Source: Bacteroides luhongzhouii (GTDB taxonomy: Bacteria; Bacteroidota; Bacteroidia; Bacteroidales; Bacteroidaceae). Taken from it: a stretch of 64,000 bases of DNA. Location of the stretch: positions 1,798,001-1,862,000 of the forward strand of contig NZ_CP059973.1 of the NCBI RefSeq assembly GCF_009193295.2, read 5' to 3'. The first letter of the stretch is position 1. Each line of letters begins with the position of its first letter. The notes beneath the pieces were generated by a model that was not told where the DNA came from, ran no database searches, and saw nothing but the letters and a program-made list of their open reading frames with translations. A program made the translations under genes and the position numbers. Below are positions 7,907 to 17,401 of this stretch, piece after piece.

Positions 7907-9205
7907 ATGGATATGGAACAGTTGTACAGCTATGTGCCGCGTGAATTGGTTACTTTTGTTTTAGTAACCTTGTTTTCTTTATTAATCGGACTTTCGCAAC
8001 GTCGAATCAGTCTGAAGCGTGAGGGTGAAACTACTCTTTTCGGAACCGACCGCACTTTTACCTTTATTGGTATACTAGGTTACTTGCTTTATATTTTAGA
8101 CCCTACGGATATGCGCCTGTTTATGGGAGGCGGAGCGGTATTGGGATTGCTGTTGGGATTGAACTATTATGTAAAGCAATCGCAATTTCATGTTTTTGGT
8201 GTAACTACCATCATTATTGCCCTGATTACTTATTGTATGGCTCCTATCGTAGCTACCCAACCTTCCTGGTTTTATGTCATGGTAATTGTGACTGTGCTCC
8301 TGCTGACCGAACTTAAACATACTTTTACAGAGTTTGCGCAACGGATGAAGAATGATGAAATGATTACGTTAGCCAAGTTCTTGGCTATCAGCGGTATCAT
8401 ATTACCGATGCTTCCGCATAAGAATCTGATTCCGGATATTAATCTCACTCCTTATTCTATCTGGTTGGCAACAGTAGTGGTATCCGGCATTTCCTATCTC
8501 TCTTATCTATTAAAGCGATATGTATTCCATGAATCCGGAACGTTAGTTTCCGGTATTATTGGCGGATTATACAGCAGTACGGCTACGATCTCGGTACTTG
8601 CCCGTAAAAGCCGGAAAGCCTCTGAACAGGAAGCTACTGATTATGTTGCTGCCATGCTGCTGGCTGTCAGCATGATGTTTCTGCGCTTTATGATACTGAT
8701 ACTTATTTTCAGTAGAGAAATCTTCCTGTCTATTTATCCGTATCTGTTGACTATGGCGGTGGTGGCAGCTATTGTAGCTTGGTTTATTCACTCCCGGCAA
8801 AAACGCCCGGAAGGCCAGTCTGCTGAAACAGAAGAGGATGATAGCAGCAACCCGTTGGAATTTAAAGTTGCTTTGATTTTTGCCGTACTCTTTGTGATAT
8901 TTACTTTCTTAACTCACTATACGTTGGTTTATGCGGGCACAGGTGGATTGAATCTCTTGTCTTTTGTTTCCGGTTTTAGTGATATAACTCCTTTTATATT
9001 AAACTTGTTGCAAAATACAGGTAGTGTGGCTGCATTGATAATTACTGCTTGTAGTATGCAGGCTATCATTAGCAATATAATGGTAAATATGTTCTATGCT
9101 CTATTCTTTGCAGGAAAAGGAAGTAAACTTCGTCCTTGGATTTTGGGAGGATTCGGTGTGGTAATTGCTTGTAATCTCGTTTTGTTGCTGTTCTTTTATA
9201 TTTAA
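7907..9205 (+). CDS. MgtC/SapB-DUF4010 family integral membrane protein
   Basis: 432 aa with roughly 11-12 hydrophobic helices. The N-terminal third is MgtC-like: a first helix, then LLIGLSQRRISLKREGETTLFGTDRTFTFIGILGYL with the conserved Arg/Glu/Thr-Arg-Thr pattern. The remainder (about 170-432) is DUF4010-like, beginning near TLAKFLAISGIILPMLP and ending in LVLLLFFYI, with a charged loop at about 285-315 (SRQKRPEGQSAETEEDD). MgtC proteins are linked to magnesium limitation and control of membrane energetics, but the fused DUF4010 form has no firm function. It stands alone with its own -7 box and is followed by two strong hairpins. Confidence 0.85.
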   Translation: MDMEQLYSYVPRELVTFVLVTLFSLLIGLSQRRISLKREGETTLFGTDRTFTFIGILGYLLYILDPTDMRLFMGGGAVLGLLLGLNYYVKQSQFHVFGVTTIIIALITYCMAPIVATQPSWFYVMVIVTVLLLTELKHTFTEFAQRMKNDEMITLAKFLAISGIILPMLPHKNLIPDINLTPYSIWLATVVVSGISYLSYLLKRYVFHESGTLVSGIIGGLYSSTATISVLARKSRKASEQEATDYVAAMLLAVSMMFLRFMILILIFSREIFLSIYPYLLTMAVVAAIVAWFIHSRQKRPEGQSAETEEDDSSNPLEFKVALIFAVLFVIFTFLTHYTLVYAGTGGLNLLSFVSGFSDITPFILNLLQNTGSVAALIITACSMQAIISNIMVNMFYALFFAGKGSKLRPWILGGFGVVIACNLVLLLFFYI

Positions 9206-9263
9206 GAAAAGGGAGCAATTGATCGTTTTTCATTGGTCTTAGTTCTAGTAATTTTCTATTTTG

Positions 9264-9310
9264 TCGAATATAGTCGATAAAATAGAAGTGTTTTTATCGG
9301 CTATATTCGA
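9264..9310. terminator. First hairpin after the MgtC-like gene
   Basis: Arms at 9264-9282 and 9292-9310 pair at 18 of 19 positions around a 9-nt loop (core TCGAATATAG/CTATATTCGA). It sits between convergent genes. Confidence 0.5.
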
Positions 9311-9330
9311 TAAAGTGAAATGGATAAAAA

Positions 9331-9371
9331 ATGAAGAGTAAATTTCATTAAAAAGGAAACTTACTCTTCAT
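9331..9371. terminator. Second hairpin between convergent genes
   Basis: Arms ATGAAGAGTAAATTTC (9331-9346) and its complement (9356-9371) pair at 15 of 16 positions around a 9-nt loop; A-rich sequence precedes it and T-rich sequence follows. It is probably a bidirectional terminator for the + gene ending at 9205 and the - gene ending at 9425. Confidence 0.6.
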
Positions 9372-9424
9372 TTAAATTCAAAGTGAGATATTTGTTGAAT
9401 ACCTTTAAGTAGTGGTATGACTTG

Positions 9425-10582
9425 TTACCATTTCCAGTTGTCTTTACTCTTTTCTACGTCTTTTTCTATGTCGGAAGGAAGATTAGGGAAAAAATCAATA
9501 TCCGTATTAGCTTCTAACTCGTCTATGGTAACCTCATATTTAGAAAAGGGTTCTTTACTATTATAAGATTTATGCTCAAACCAATATCCTATGGCAGAGT
9601 ATTTTCCATCTTTAAGGGATAACAGTGCCATAAAATAGTATTTGGGAACAGCTATATTATGAGAGCCATCAGATATATATTTTAGTATCTGGTCATCCCT
9701 AATTGTTCCCCCTTTTACTACATATAATGTATCTTTTGAATTAGTAATGCTATAGCCTTTACTTTGAACTTGTCTTTCTAAATTTAGCCAAATACCTCCG
9801 TTGAATCCATCTTGAATTTGTGGACTCATATTTGACATATAGAATGTTTTCTTGTTGGCTGCTACTGAATATTGTCTGTCTTCAGAGGCGATTAAATGTC
9901 CTCTACTGTAGCTAGAACCAGAAAAAGCTTTTTCTCCAAGTCTGTATGCTGGAGGTAATGAAAGATCTTCTGTGAAGCTCTCATGCCTTCCAACGTCTTT
10001 GTCAGAAGTGGCAGTGCTAAAAGTGCATGCGACCCAACGAGAATGCATTTTACTACAATCATACTCATAACTATAAGTAATAACCTCTTTGTTATTCTCT
10101 TTAGTGGTGTGCGTAATAAACTTATACATATTTCCGGAACGTAAAGCTGGAATTTCAATCCTGCCTGCATATCCCGAAGGCTTTTCAGGATCTGGGTCTG
10201 GATCCGGATTTGAGCTATTGCCAGCTAATTGTTTGAGTGTAAACTCTGCTTTTTCTTTCCCAGCTATGATTGTAATAATGACGTTCCGTTCAGCTCCGGT
10301 ATTTGCTTTCATATATCCACTGATAGAGCCATTTCCATTGCCAGATGCTCTACTCAATGTACACCAAGTCTCACTGCTTGAAGCCTGCCATGTGCCGTCC
10401 GCTTTTACACGGATGATAAATCCGCCTCCATTTGCATTGATTTGCGTTTGGTCAATAGAGGCAATTCCTTGATTGGTATTGCCCGGATTGTCCGGAAGTT
10501 CAGGCGAATCCTGTTCACTACATGAGATTGCAGTGCTACAGGTTATGAACAGGATGAATAGTCTAAATAATGCTTTTGTCAT
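9425..10582 (-). CDS. Secreted DNA/RNA non-specific endonuclease lipoprotein with BACON domain
   Basis: 385 aa. A lipoprotein signal ends at Cys21 (AISCSEQ). A BACON-like beta-sandwich follows (about 40-120: ANGGGFIIRVKADGTWQ...WCTLS...GNGNGSISGYMKANTG...ITIIAG), then a PDPDPDPEKP linker (126-135) and a NUC1-type betabetaalpha-Me nuclease domain (about 138-375). The catalytic motif, usually DRGH, reads SRGH (226-229): the general-base His229 and the Asn-rich metal region NMSPQIQDGFNGGIW (251-265) are kept. It would act at the cell surface. Its ATG overlaps the TGA of the upstream phosphatase-fold gene by 4 nt (ATGA), so the two are probably translationally coupled. Its paralogue at 17402-18253 lies at the other end of the locus and has intact DRGH. 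Confidence 0.9.
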   Translation of the reverse strand: MTKALFRLFILFITCSTAISCSEQDSPELPDNPGNTNQGIASIDQTQINANGGGFIIRVKADGTWQASSSETWCTLSRASGNGNGSISGYMKANTGAERNVIITIIAGKEKAEFTLKQLAGNSSNPDPDPDPEKPSGYAGRIEIPALRSGNMYKFITHTTKENNKEVITYSYEYDCSKMHSRWVACTFSTATSDKDVGRHESFTEDLSLPPAYRLGEKAFSGSSYSRGHLIASEDRQYSVAANKKTFYMSNMSPQIQDGFNGGIWLNLERQVQSKGYSITNSKDTLYVVKGGTIRDDQILKYISDGSHNIAVPKYYFMALLSLKDGKYSAIGYWFEHKSYNSKEPFSKYEVTIDELEANTDIDFFPNLPSDIEKDVEKSKDNWKW

Positions 10583-11604
10583 TTCACTTCTTTAATTAGA
10601 TAAATAATAGTAGGCAAATGATCGCTATATCCGTTTAGCCATACACCACCTGCTTGCGTCCGTTTAGGATATCCTTTATATTTCCCTTCTTTTTGGAACA
10701 TAAAATCACGGCGGAAGATTTCATGTTTATAAAATTTCAGTGTACTGCGGTCAGTGCCCAATAAATTCCCGGTGAATACGATTTGATCGAATAAATTCCA
10801 TTTGCCTTTGTACATCAGAGTTCCGTATCCTTTTTTCAAAGTATCCCACCAAGGATTGTACAAGTCTGTAGGTCCTACATCAGCAGGCTTACGTTTAGCT
10901 CCAAGTGCTACAGCCATACTTTTATCCATTGGGTCATCATTCATATCTCCCATAATGACAATTTTGGCTGCGGAGTCTTCCCTTAACAGTGAATCTTTGA
11001 TAGCTCTAACCTGTTCTCCTGCGCGTTCACGTGCTGGAGAAGCGGCAGCTCTCGAAGGCCAGTGATTGACGATAAAGTGCATTTTCTCACCTGCGATATT
11101 GCCACTGGCAATCAGGAAGCCACGTGTCTTATGCACCGTATCATTGATATATACATAAGGTACGAGTTTACTATTTGTCAGTTCGAACAATTTGGGATTA
11201 TAGAAGAAGGCACAGTCCACACCACGTTGGTCTTCTCCTTCGTAGTGAACATATTGGTAACCTCTGTCCGCTAAAGCCGGTTGCTTCAGTATGTCTTCCA
11301 GTACTCTGTAATTTTCGATTTCAGAAACGCCGATAATGGCGGGACCCATTGGTAACTTGTCGGTACTTAACATACTCAATATTTCCGACATGTTTTTCAG
11401 CTTAGCCTTATACTTCATCGTATTCCACTGATTAGTACCATTAGGAAGATACTCGTAGTCATTCTTGCCTTCATCATGAATGGTGTCAAACAAATTTTCC
11501 ATATTGTAGAACGCTACACTGTAGAGGGCAAATTTCTTTTCTTGTCCGTAGGCCATGAGGACGAAAAGAGCGAGTACACCTAAAGTCATTAAGCTTTTTT
11601 TCAT
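10579..11604 (-). CDS. Secreted endonuclease/exonuclease/phosphatase (EEP) family enzyme
   Basis: 341 aa from ATG 11604, chosen because it begins a proper signal peptide (MKKSLMTLGVLALFVLMAYGQ); the frame extends 12 codons further. EEP-fold motifs occur in order: NMENLFDT (metal and substrate Asn), GVSEIEN (metal-binding Glu), DQRGVDCAFFY, VNHWPSR (His), GDMNDDPMD (Asp/Asn pair) and YSDHLPTIIYL (C-terminal Asp-His). Members cut DNA, RNA or phosphoesters in a Mg-dependent way; exported ones from other bacteria are extracellular DNases. Coupling by a 4-nt overlap to a NUC1-type nuclease, next to a TonB receptor, supports a role in breaking down external nucleic acids. A general phosphodiesterase role remains possible. 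Confidence 0.88.
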   Translation of the reverse strand: MKKSLMTLGVLALFVLMAYGQEKKFALYSVAFYNMENLFDTIHDEGKNDYEYLPNGTNQWNTMKYKAKLKNMSEILSMLSTDKLPMGPAIIGVSEIENYRVLEDILKQPALADRGYQYVHYEGEDQRGVDCAFFYNPKLFELTNSKLVPYVYINDTVHKTRGFLIASGNIAGEKMHFIVNHWPSRAAASPARERAGEQVRAIKDSLLREDSAAKIVIMGDMNDDPMDKSMAVALGAKRKPADVGPTDLYNPWWDTLKKGYGTLMYKGKWNLFDQIVFTGNLLGTDRSTLKFYKHEIFRRDFMFQKEGKYKGYPKRTQAGGVWLNGYSDHLPTIIYLIKEVK

Positions 11605-11804
11605 CTTTAAAATTGATTTTAAAAGTGGGTAATTTGTCATTTGTATGACAAATATCTAAAAAGAAAACGGAAAAACCACCCTTACTAGTTACTTTTTTTG
11701 CAAAAAACATTGTTATATATAAAATTCTTTGTTATTTTGCGTAACAGCTTATTTCTTTTATGTTGCAAAACGAAAGACCAATTAACATTAATATAAATTA
11801 AATT

Positions 11805-14333
11805 ATGAAACAACGACTAGGGTTAGCGATCGTGCTATTTTGCTTAATGCCAGCACTTTTTGCGCAGCAAAAGGCAAAGCAAAACGCCCGTGAGGACAAT
11901 GCTTCTTTCATGTTTACAGAATCACAATTGAATGAGGATGATGATGCAGCACAGAGCACATCTGCATTGGTCACTTCTAACAATGATGTTTATCTGTCAA
12001 ATGTAGGTTATCTGTTTAGCCCAATGAGATTTCGTGTAAGGGGATATGATTCCCAGTATAGTGACATGTATATCAATGGGGTACAGTTTAATGATGCAGA
12101 AACAGGACGTTTCAGTTACGGATTAATAGGAGGATTGAACGATGCTACCCGTAATAAGGAGGGGATCGGTCCTTTTGAATTTAACAACTTTACTTTTGGC
12201 GCGATAGGAGGTGCCACCAATATCAATTTACGTGCCAGCCAATATGCGGCCGGTTCAAAACTAACACTGTCAGGTAGTAACCGCAACTACATTTTGCGTG
12301 GAATGTATACTTATTCTACGGGTTTGATGAACAATGGCTGGGCATTTACCGGATCATTGGGCTATCGCTGGGGTAATGAGGGAAATATTGAAGGAATCAA
12401 ATATAATTCTTTTTCTTACTTCCTCGGTGCGGAGAAAGTATTTAATGATCGCCATAGTCTCTCTTTGGCAACTTGGGGAACACCGACAGAGAGAGGACAG
12501 CAAATGGCGGCAACCGAAGAAGCTTATTATTTAGCGAACAGTCATTATTATAATCCGAACTGGGGATATCAGAATGGAGAAAAACGAAATGCACGTATTG
12601 TACGTCAGTTCGAGCCATCGGCTATTGCTTCATGGAATTTCACCATTGACGATAATAAGAAGTTAGTGACAAGTGCCGGATTCAAATATTCCAATTATGG
12701 GAAAAGTGCTCTAGGTTGGAATGGTAATGCTGCCGATCCACGCCCGGATTATTATAAAAAGTTGCCTAGCTCAATCTTTGACGTGTGGGAATCTGTTCCT
12801 ACTGCCGATGAATTGCAGCAGTTTAATGAAGTCACAGATAATTGGAAAAATAATAAAGCTTATCGTCAGTTAGATTGGGATGCTCTTTATTTTGCCAATA
12901 AACAGGCGAATGCATTAGGTAAAGAGACACTTTATTATGTAGAAGAACGTCATGATGACCAGTTGGCATTCAACCTTAGTTCTGTATTCAACCATCAATG
13001 GAATGAACGTAACAGCTATGTTGCGGGAGTTGCCGTGAATACAACGAAAGGTATGCATTATAAAAAAATGAAGGATTTGCTGGGCGGACAGCTTTATACT
13101 GACGTCGACAAATTTGCGGTACGCGATCATGGAGCTAGTTCCAGTATGGTGCAAAATGACCTTGATAATCCTAACCGTCGTATTGGTGAAGGTGATAAAT
13201 TTGGTTATAATTATAACATCTATGTGAATAAGCAGAGTGCATGGGTACGTTATCAGGGCAACAATGGCGGATCATTAAACTATTTCGCTTCCGGTAAAAT
13301 AGGATCTACACAAATGTTCCGTGACGGACTGATGAGAAACGGACGTGCTCCGTTGAAATCACTTGGCAGCAGCGGTACGGCGAAGTTCCTTGAAGGAGGT
13401 ATAAAAGCCGGTATGAATTGGGCTATCAATGGTAACCATTCTTTCACGCTGAATGCCGGATATGAAGAACGTGCACCACTGGCTTATAACTCCTTTATCG
13501 CTCCTCGTATTAAGAACGACTTTGTGAGAGACTTGAAAACAGAGCGCATCATTGGTGGTGATTTGACTTATAACTTCAACACTCCATGGGTGATGGGACG
13601 TTTGACTGGTTATTATACTCGCTTCCAGAATCAGGTAGAAATGGATGCTTTTTATAATGATAGCGAAGCACGTTTCACTTATCTTTCTATGAATGGCATT
13701 GAAAAGGAACATTGGGGAATAGAAGCAGCGGCTACCTTTAAGTTGACAAGCGAACTTTCATTGACGGCTATCGGTACTTGGAGTGAAGCTAAATACACCA
13801 ATAATCCGGATGCTGTATTGACATATGAAAGTGAGAATGAGTCAAACCTCGATCGTGTTTATGCTAAAGGTATGCGTGCTAATGGTACTCCGCTTTCGGC
13901 TTATAGCCTTGCTTTGGATTATAACGTAAAAGGTTGGTTCTTCAATTTGACCGGAAACTATTATGATCGTGTATATATCGATTTCTCAAGCTATCGTCGT
14001 CTTGGCAGCGTATTGGATAAAAATGGTGCCGGTGTAGATGCTAATGGAAATCCGGTTCTCCATGTACCGGGTCAGGAGAAACTGGATGGTGGATTTATGT
14101 TGGATGCTTCCATCGGAAAATACATTCGTTTACGCAATGGAAAGAGCATTAGCCTTAATTTGAGTTTGACTAATATCTTGAACAATACAGATTTGCGTAC
14201 AGGTGGTTTCGAACAGAACCGTGATGATAATTACAAAGACGGTGACGCACGTGTTTACAAGTTTTCTAAGAACTCTAAGTATTTCTACGCATTCCCGTTC
14301 AACGCTTTCTTGAACATTGGTTATAGATTTTAA
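11805..14333 (+). CDS. TonB-dependent outer-membrane receptor
   Basis: 842 aa. Signal peptide with likely cleavage after LFAQ. The mature N-terminus goes almost straight into a plug domain: SPMRFRVRGYDSQYSDMYINGVQFNDAETG is the plug signature, and no carboxypeptidase-D-like beta-sandwich precedes it, unlike SusC proteins. A 22-strand-type barrel fills 200-842, with strands such as KLTLSGSNRNYILRGMYTYS and ISLNLSLTNILNNTDLRTGGFEQNRDDN near the end, and the chain closes in FLNIGYRF. It would use TonB/ExbBD energy to import a ligand across the outer membrane. Two surface-lipoprotein genes and a nuclease gene follow in the same direction, suggesting nucleic acid fragments or derived nucleosides/phosphate as cargo (inference). 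Confidence 0.9.
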   Translation: MKQRLGLAIVLFCLMPALFAQQKAKQNAREDNASFMFTESQLNEDDDAAQSTSALVTSNNDVYLSNVGYLFSPMRFRVRGYDSQYSDMYINGVQFNDAETGRFSYGLIGGLNDATRNKEGIGPFEFNNFTFGAIGGATNINLRASQYAAGSKLTLSGSNRNYILRGMYTYSTGLMNNGWAFTGSLGYRWGNEGNIEGIKYNSFSYFLGAEKVFNDRHSLSLATWGTPTERGQQMAATEEAYYLANSHYYNPNWGYQNGEKRNARIVRQFEPSAIASWNFTIDDNKKLVTSAGFKYSNYGKSALGWNGNAADPRPDYYKKLPSSIFDVWESVPTADELQQFNEVTDNWKNNKAYRQLDWDALYFANKQANALGKETLYYVEERHDDQLAFNLSSVFNHQWNERNSYVAGVAVNTTKGMHYKKMKDLLGGQLYTDVDKFAVRDHGASSSMVQNDLDNPNRRIGEGDKFGYNYNIYVNKQSAWVRYQGNNGGSLNYFASGKIGSTQMFRDGLMRNGRAPLKSLGSSGTAKFLEGGIKAGMNWAINGNHSFTLNAGYEERAPLAYNSFIAPRIKNDFVRDLKTERIIGGDLTYNFNTPWVMGRLTGYYTRFQNQVEMDAFYNDSEARFTYLSMNGIEKEHWGIEAAATFKLTSELSLTAIGTWSEAKYTNNPDAVLTYESENESNLDRVYAKGMRANGTPLSAYSLALDYNVKGWFFNLTGNYYDRVYIDFSSYRRLGSVLDKNGAGVDANGNPVLHVPGQEKLDGGFMLDASIGKYIRLRNGKSISLNLSLTNILNNTDLRTGGFEQNRDDNYKDGDARVYKFSKNSKYFYAFPFNAFLNIGYRF

Positions 14334-14380
14334 GAATGTGTAGTTATCAATCCAAAACAATAAGAAAGGAAGAAACAATT

Positions 14381-15223
14381 ATGAAGAAATTACTATCTAT
14401 ATTATGTACCGGATTGCTGCTATGTGGCGCAGGTCTCACTTCCTGTGAGAACTATGATGATCCGGTGACGGGAAATGCTTATGGCAATAATTCAATCCCG
14501 GAAGGACGTACCATTTCAATAGCTGCGCTGAAAGAGAAATACAATGATTTCATCGATACAAGTAAAGATACCTATACCACTATCGAAGGTGAAACGCGCA
14601 TTGAAGGAGTGATTACCTGCGATGACGAAAGTGGAAACTTATATAAGAAGCTGGTGGTAGCAGATGAGACAGGTGCTATCGTTATCGGTGTTAATGCAAC
14701 CGGATTGTATGCATTCTGCCCGGTAGGACAGAAAGTGGTAGTCGACTGTAAGGGTTTGCAGATAGGTAGCTATCGTAAACAGGCGCAGATCGGAACAGTA
14801 TATAATAATTCTGTAGGCCGTATGCCGGAATATGTATGGAAACAACATGTACGTCTGATTAATGAACCCAAATTATATTATCCAGAACTGACACCGATTG
14901 AAATTACTACTCCAGCTGATCTTGCTGCTATAGACTTGAAAGAAGCTCCGGTACTGGTTACTTTCAAAGATATAAAACTTTCCGAAGCAGATGGAACAGC
15001 GACTTATGCTCCAGGAGATGAAGGTTCAGTAAAACGTTATTTCACTTATGCTGACGGTACGCAGAGTGGAAGTAATCTATTCCTTTATACCAGTGCTTAT
15101 GCAAACTTCTCAATGGAAGTAATGCCGCAAGGTAGTGTAAATATTACAGGTATTTTGTTGCGTTACAATAACCAGTGGGAGGTTGTTGTTCGTACTTTAA
15201 GCGATATCAAACGAAATAATTAA
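14381..15223 (+). CDS. DUF5689-like OB-fold surface lipoprotein
   Basis: 280 aa from ATG 14381, 47 nt after the receptor stop and preceded by an AAGGAAG purine run; the frame's earlier ATG would precede the signal peptide wrongly. Lipoprotein signal MKKLLSILCT... ends at Cys in LTSCENYD. The core (about 45-180) reads TISIAALKEKYND...TTIEGETRIEGVITCDDESGNLYKKLVVADETGAIVIGVNATGLY...GQKVVVDCKGLQIGSYR, a DUF5689/YhcR-type OB-fold pattern in which short strands alternate with Gly-rich turns. OB folds of this kind accompany extracellular nucleases. It may hold nucleic acid next to the receptor, like SusD does for sugars. No catalytic motif is seen. Confidence 0.75.
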   Translation: MKKLLSILCTGLLLCGAGLTSCENYDDPVTGNAYGNNSIPEGRTISIAALKEKYNDFIDTSKDTYTTIEGETRIEGVITCDDESGNLYKKLVVADETGAIVIGVNATGLYAFCPVGQKVVVDCKGLQIGSYRKQAQIGTVYNNSVGRMPEYVWKQHVRLINEPKLYYPELTPIEITTPADLAAIDLKEAPVLVTFKDIKLSEADGTATYAPGDEGSVKRYFTYADGTQSGSNLFLYTSAYANFSMEVMPQGSVNITGILLRYNNQWEVVVRTLSDIKRNN

Positions 15224-15243
15224 TTCAATTAACACATATAATT

Positions 15244-17325
15244 ATGAAAAAGATTCTAAATGCTTTATTCTTGACACTGCTTGCGGTGTTTACATTTAGT
15301 TCATGTAGTGATGTACCGGCTCCTTATGATATATTGGGAGAAGGTGATGTTCCGGGATTGACGGGTGATGGTACGAAAGAAAATCCATATAATATAGCTA
15401 CTGCTTCATTGAAACAAGATGGTTCTGTTGCTTGGGTACAAGGATATATTGTAGGTTCGGCAGATGGGGCATCTTTGGCTGATGGATCTAAGTTTGAAGC
15501 TCCTTTTGTTGGTGCATCAAATATTTTGATTGCAGATGATGTGAATGAAAAGGATTACAAGAAATGTATTCCTGTACAGTTAGTTGCCGGAACAGATTTG
15601 CGGGCTCAATTAAATTTGGTTGATAATGCGGCTAATCTGGGACAAGTTGTTATTATTAAAGGTACATTAGAAAACTACTTTAAGCAAGCTGGTGTAAAAG
15701 CACCTACTGCTGCTGTTCTTAATGGAAAAGAGATTGGAGACGGTGGTGAACCTACTCCGGGCAATGTAACGATTACAGAAAATCAACCTTATTCCGCGTC
15801 GTTTGCTTCAGACCTTGCAGGATTTACAGTTGAAAATAAAGTAAGTGAGGGTTTGACTGGAGATGTTTGGTATTATAGTAGTAAATATACTGCCGCTACT
15901 TCTAGTTCGTATAATGGGACAACAAATGTTCCAGCAGAAGGATGGTTCCTCTCTCCTGTTTTGGATATGACAGCTATTAGTAAAGCAACATTAACATTTG
16001 AACATTCTTCTTATAAAGAAGGTAAGCCTGAAGAACTGATGTTAAAAATTAGGCAAGAAAATGCTACAGACTGGACTGATTTGGTTATTTCTAATTACTC
16101 TAATGGTCGTGATAATCATGTAACTACTACCGTAGACCTTACGGATTTTGCATCGAAAAAGGCACAAATAGCTTTTGTTTATAAGAATGAAGCTGGTGGT
16201 TCTGATAATACCTGGTATATTTATAATCTGAAAGTTGCTGCTGGTGAAGGTGGTGGAGAAACTCCCGATGATGATCCATTTGGTTTAGATACTTCAAATC
16301 CAAAATCGACCTTTAGTGCCGATTTTGAGGAAATTACTGCTATAAATCAGAATTATAGTTTGGAGGGTTGGATTAATAAATCTATCCAAGCATCTAATGT
16401 TTGGCAGACTGGAATATATAATAATATAGATAAGTATATTAAAGCGACCCCTTATAATGTCGCTGCTAATGAAACAATGGAGGTATGGTTTATAACTCCA
16501 GCTTTTACAGTTAGTACAGCGAACAAATTTACATTTGATTGTGCAGGAGCAAATTGGCAAGCCGATATGACATTGAAAGTATTCTTCTTGCAGAAGGATG
16601 CAAATGGTGTGGTTACTAAGAATGAAGTTACTGTCGCTCAAATACCTACTTCTGGAACTAATTTTGAATGGGTGAGAGATATAAATGTTGACTTAAGCAG
16701 TTATAATGGTAAGGTTGGGTTTATCGGCTTCCAGTATGCGGTTGTAAGTACAGGTGTGAATAAAAATTTGCCTACATATCAAATTGATAATGTAAAATAT
16801 GTAGGAGGTGGCGGAGAAACTCCCGGAACTGAAAGTGTAATATTCACAGAAACTTTTGGCGAGACTTTGTCGACAGGTAGTACTGAAAAGTTTGCAATAG
16901 CAGATTTTGAAGAATGGACAAATGGGGTAGGATTGGTGTTCTCTACGACAGATCCGAGTAAAAAAATAGAGATTAGAAGAACAAAAACTATATCTAATTG
17001 TGTTTGGCTGCCTGCCAAGAATATCTATGGCTTTAAAATAGAAAATATAAATACAACAGGATATCGTGATTTAGTGTTGAGTTACAAAATTTTACCTAAT
17101 ACTCTTGCCTCATCAGGTGTTAAAGCAAATCAAGCTAATATAAATGTTAAGTGTGGTGAACAGATGATGACCATTCCTTCTGTGGAACTTACATCAACTT
17201 CTGAATATAAGGAAGTTGAACTTACAGGAATCCCGGAAGGTATTACTTCGATTGAATTTATTTCCACAGAGAATAATCTTGTAGGTTTTCGTCTTGATGA
17301 TATAACATTGAAAGGTAAGAAATAA
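15244..17325 (+). CDS. Surface lipoprotein: OB-like domain plus three choice-of-anchor-J-like beta-sandwiches
   Basis: 693 aa, 20 nt after the previous gene. Lipoprotein signal ends at Cys21 (TFSSCSDVPAPYD). Residues about 40-165 resemble a DUF6359-type OB domain (GTKENPYNIATASLKQDGSVAWVQGYIVGSADG ... LGQVVIIKGTLENYFKQ). Three similar beta-sandwich modules follow, joined by GGGETP-type linkers: about 180-335 (ending NTWYIYNLKVAAGEGGGETPDD), 355-525 (ending LPTYQIDNVKYVGGGGETPG) and 530-693 (ending GFRLDDITLKG). Each has the choice-of-anchor J pattern of an aromatic-rich closing strand (FDNVK). It looks like a large binding or scaffold protein anchored outside the cell. No enzyme motif is visible; ligand unknown. 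Confidence 0.72.
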   Translation: MKKILNALFLTLLAVFTFSSCSDVPAPYDILGEGDVPGLTGDGTKENPYNIATASLKQDGSVAWVQGYIVGSADGASLADGSKFEAPFVGASNILIADDVNEKDYKKCIPVQLVAGTDLRAQLNLVDNAANLGQVVIIKGTLENYFKQAGVKAPTAAVLNGKEIGDGGEPTPGNVTITENQPYSASFASDLAGFTVENKVSEGLTGDVWYYSSKYTAATSSSYNGTTNVPAEGWFLSPVLDMTAISKATLTFEHSSYKEGKPEELMLKIRQENATDWTDLVISNYSNGRDNHVTTTVDLTDFASKKAQIAFVYKNEAGGSDNTWYIYNLKVAAGEGGGETPDDDPFGLDTSNPKSTFSADFEEITAINQNYSLEGWINKSIQASNVWQTGIYNNIDKYIKATPYNVAANETMEVWFITPAFTVSTANKFTFDCAGANWQADMTLKVFFLQKDANGVVTKNEVTVAQIPTSGTNFEWVRDINVDLSSYNGKVGFIGFQYAVVSTGVNKNLPTYQIDNVKYVGGGGETPGTESVIFTETFGETLSTGSTEKFAIADFEEWTNGVGLVFSTTDPSKKIEIRRTKTISNCVWLPAKNIYGFKIENINTTGYRDLVLSYKILPNTLASSGVKANQANINVKCGEQMMTIPSVELTSTSEYKEVELTGIPEGITSIEFISTENNLVGFRLDDITLKGKK

Positions 17326-17341
17326 TAAAGGATATATGGTG

Positions 17342-17376
17342 ATAGGCAGTTATAGCTCTTTGTTATAACTGCCTAT
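17342..17376 (+). terminator. Hairpin between the large lipoprotein and the nuclease gene
   Basis: ATAGGCAGTTATA (17342-17354) pairs perfectly with 17364-17376 around a 9-nt loop. No long T tract follows, so it may be an mRNA-stability or partial termination element between the two co-directional genes. Confidence 0.5.
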
Positions 17377-17401
17377 TCTGTTATCTTAAATAATATATCT
17401 T

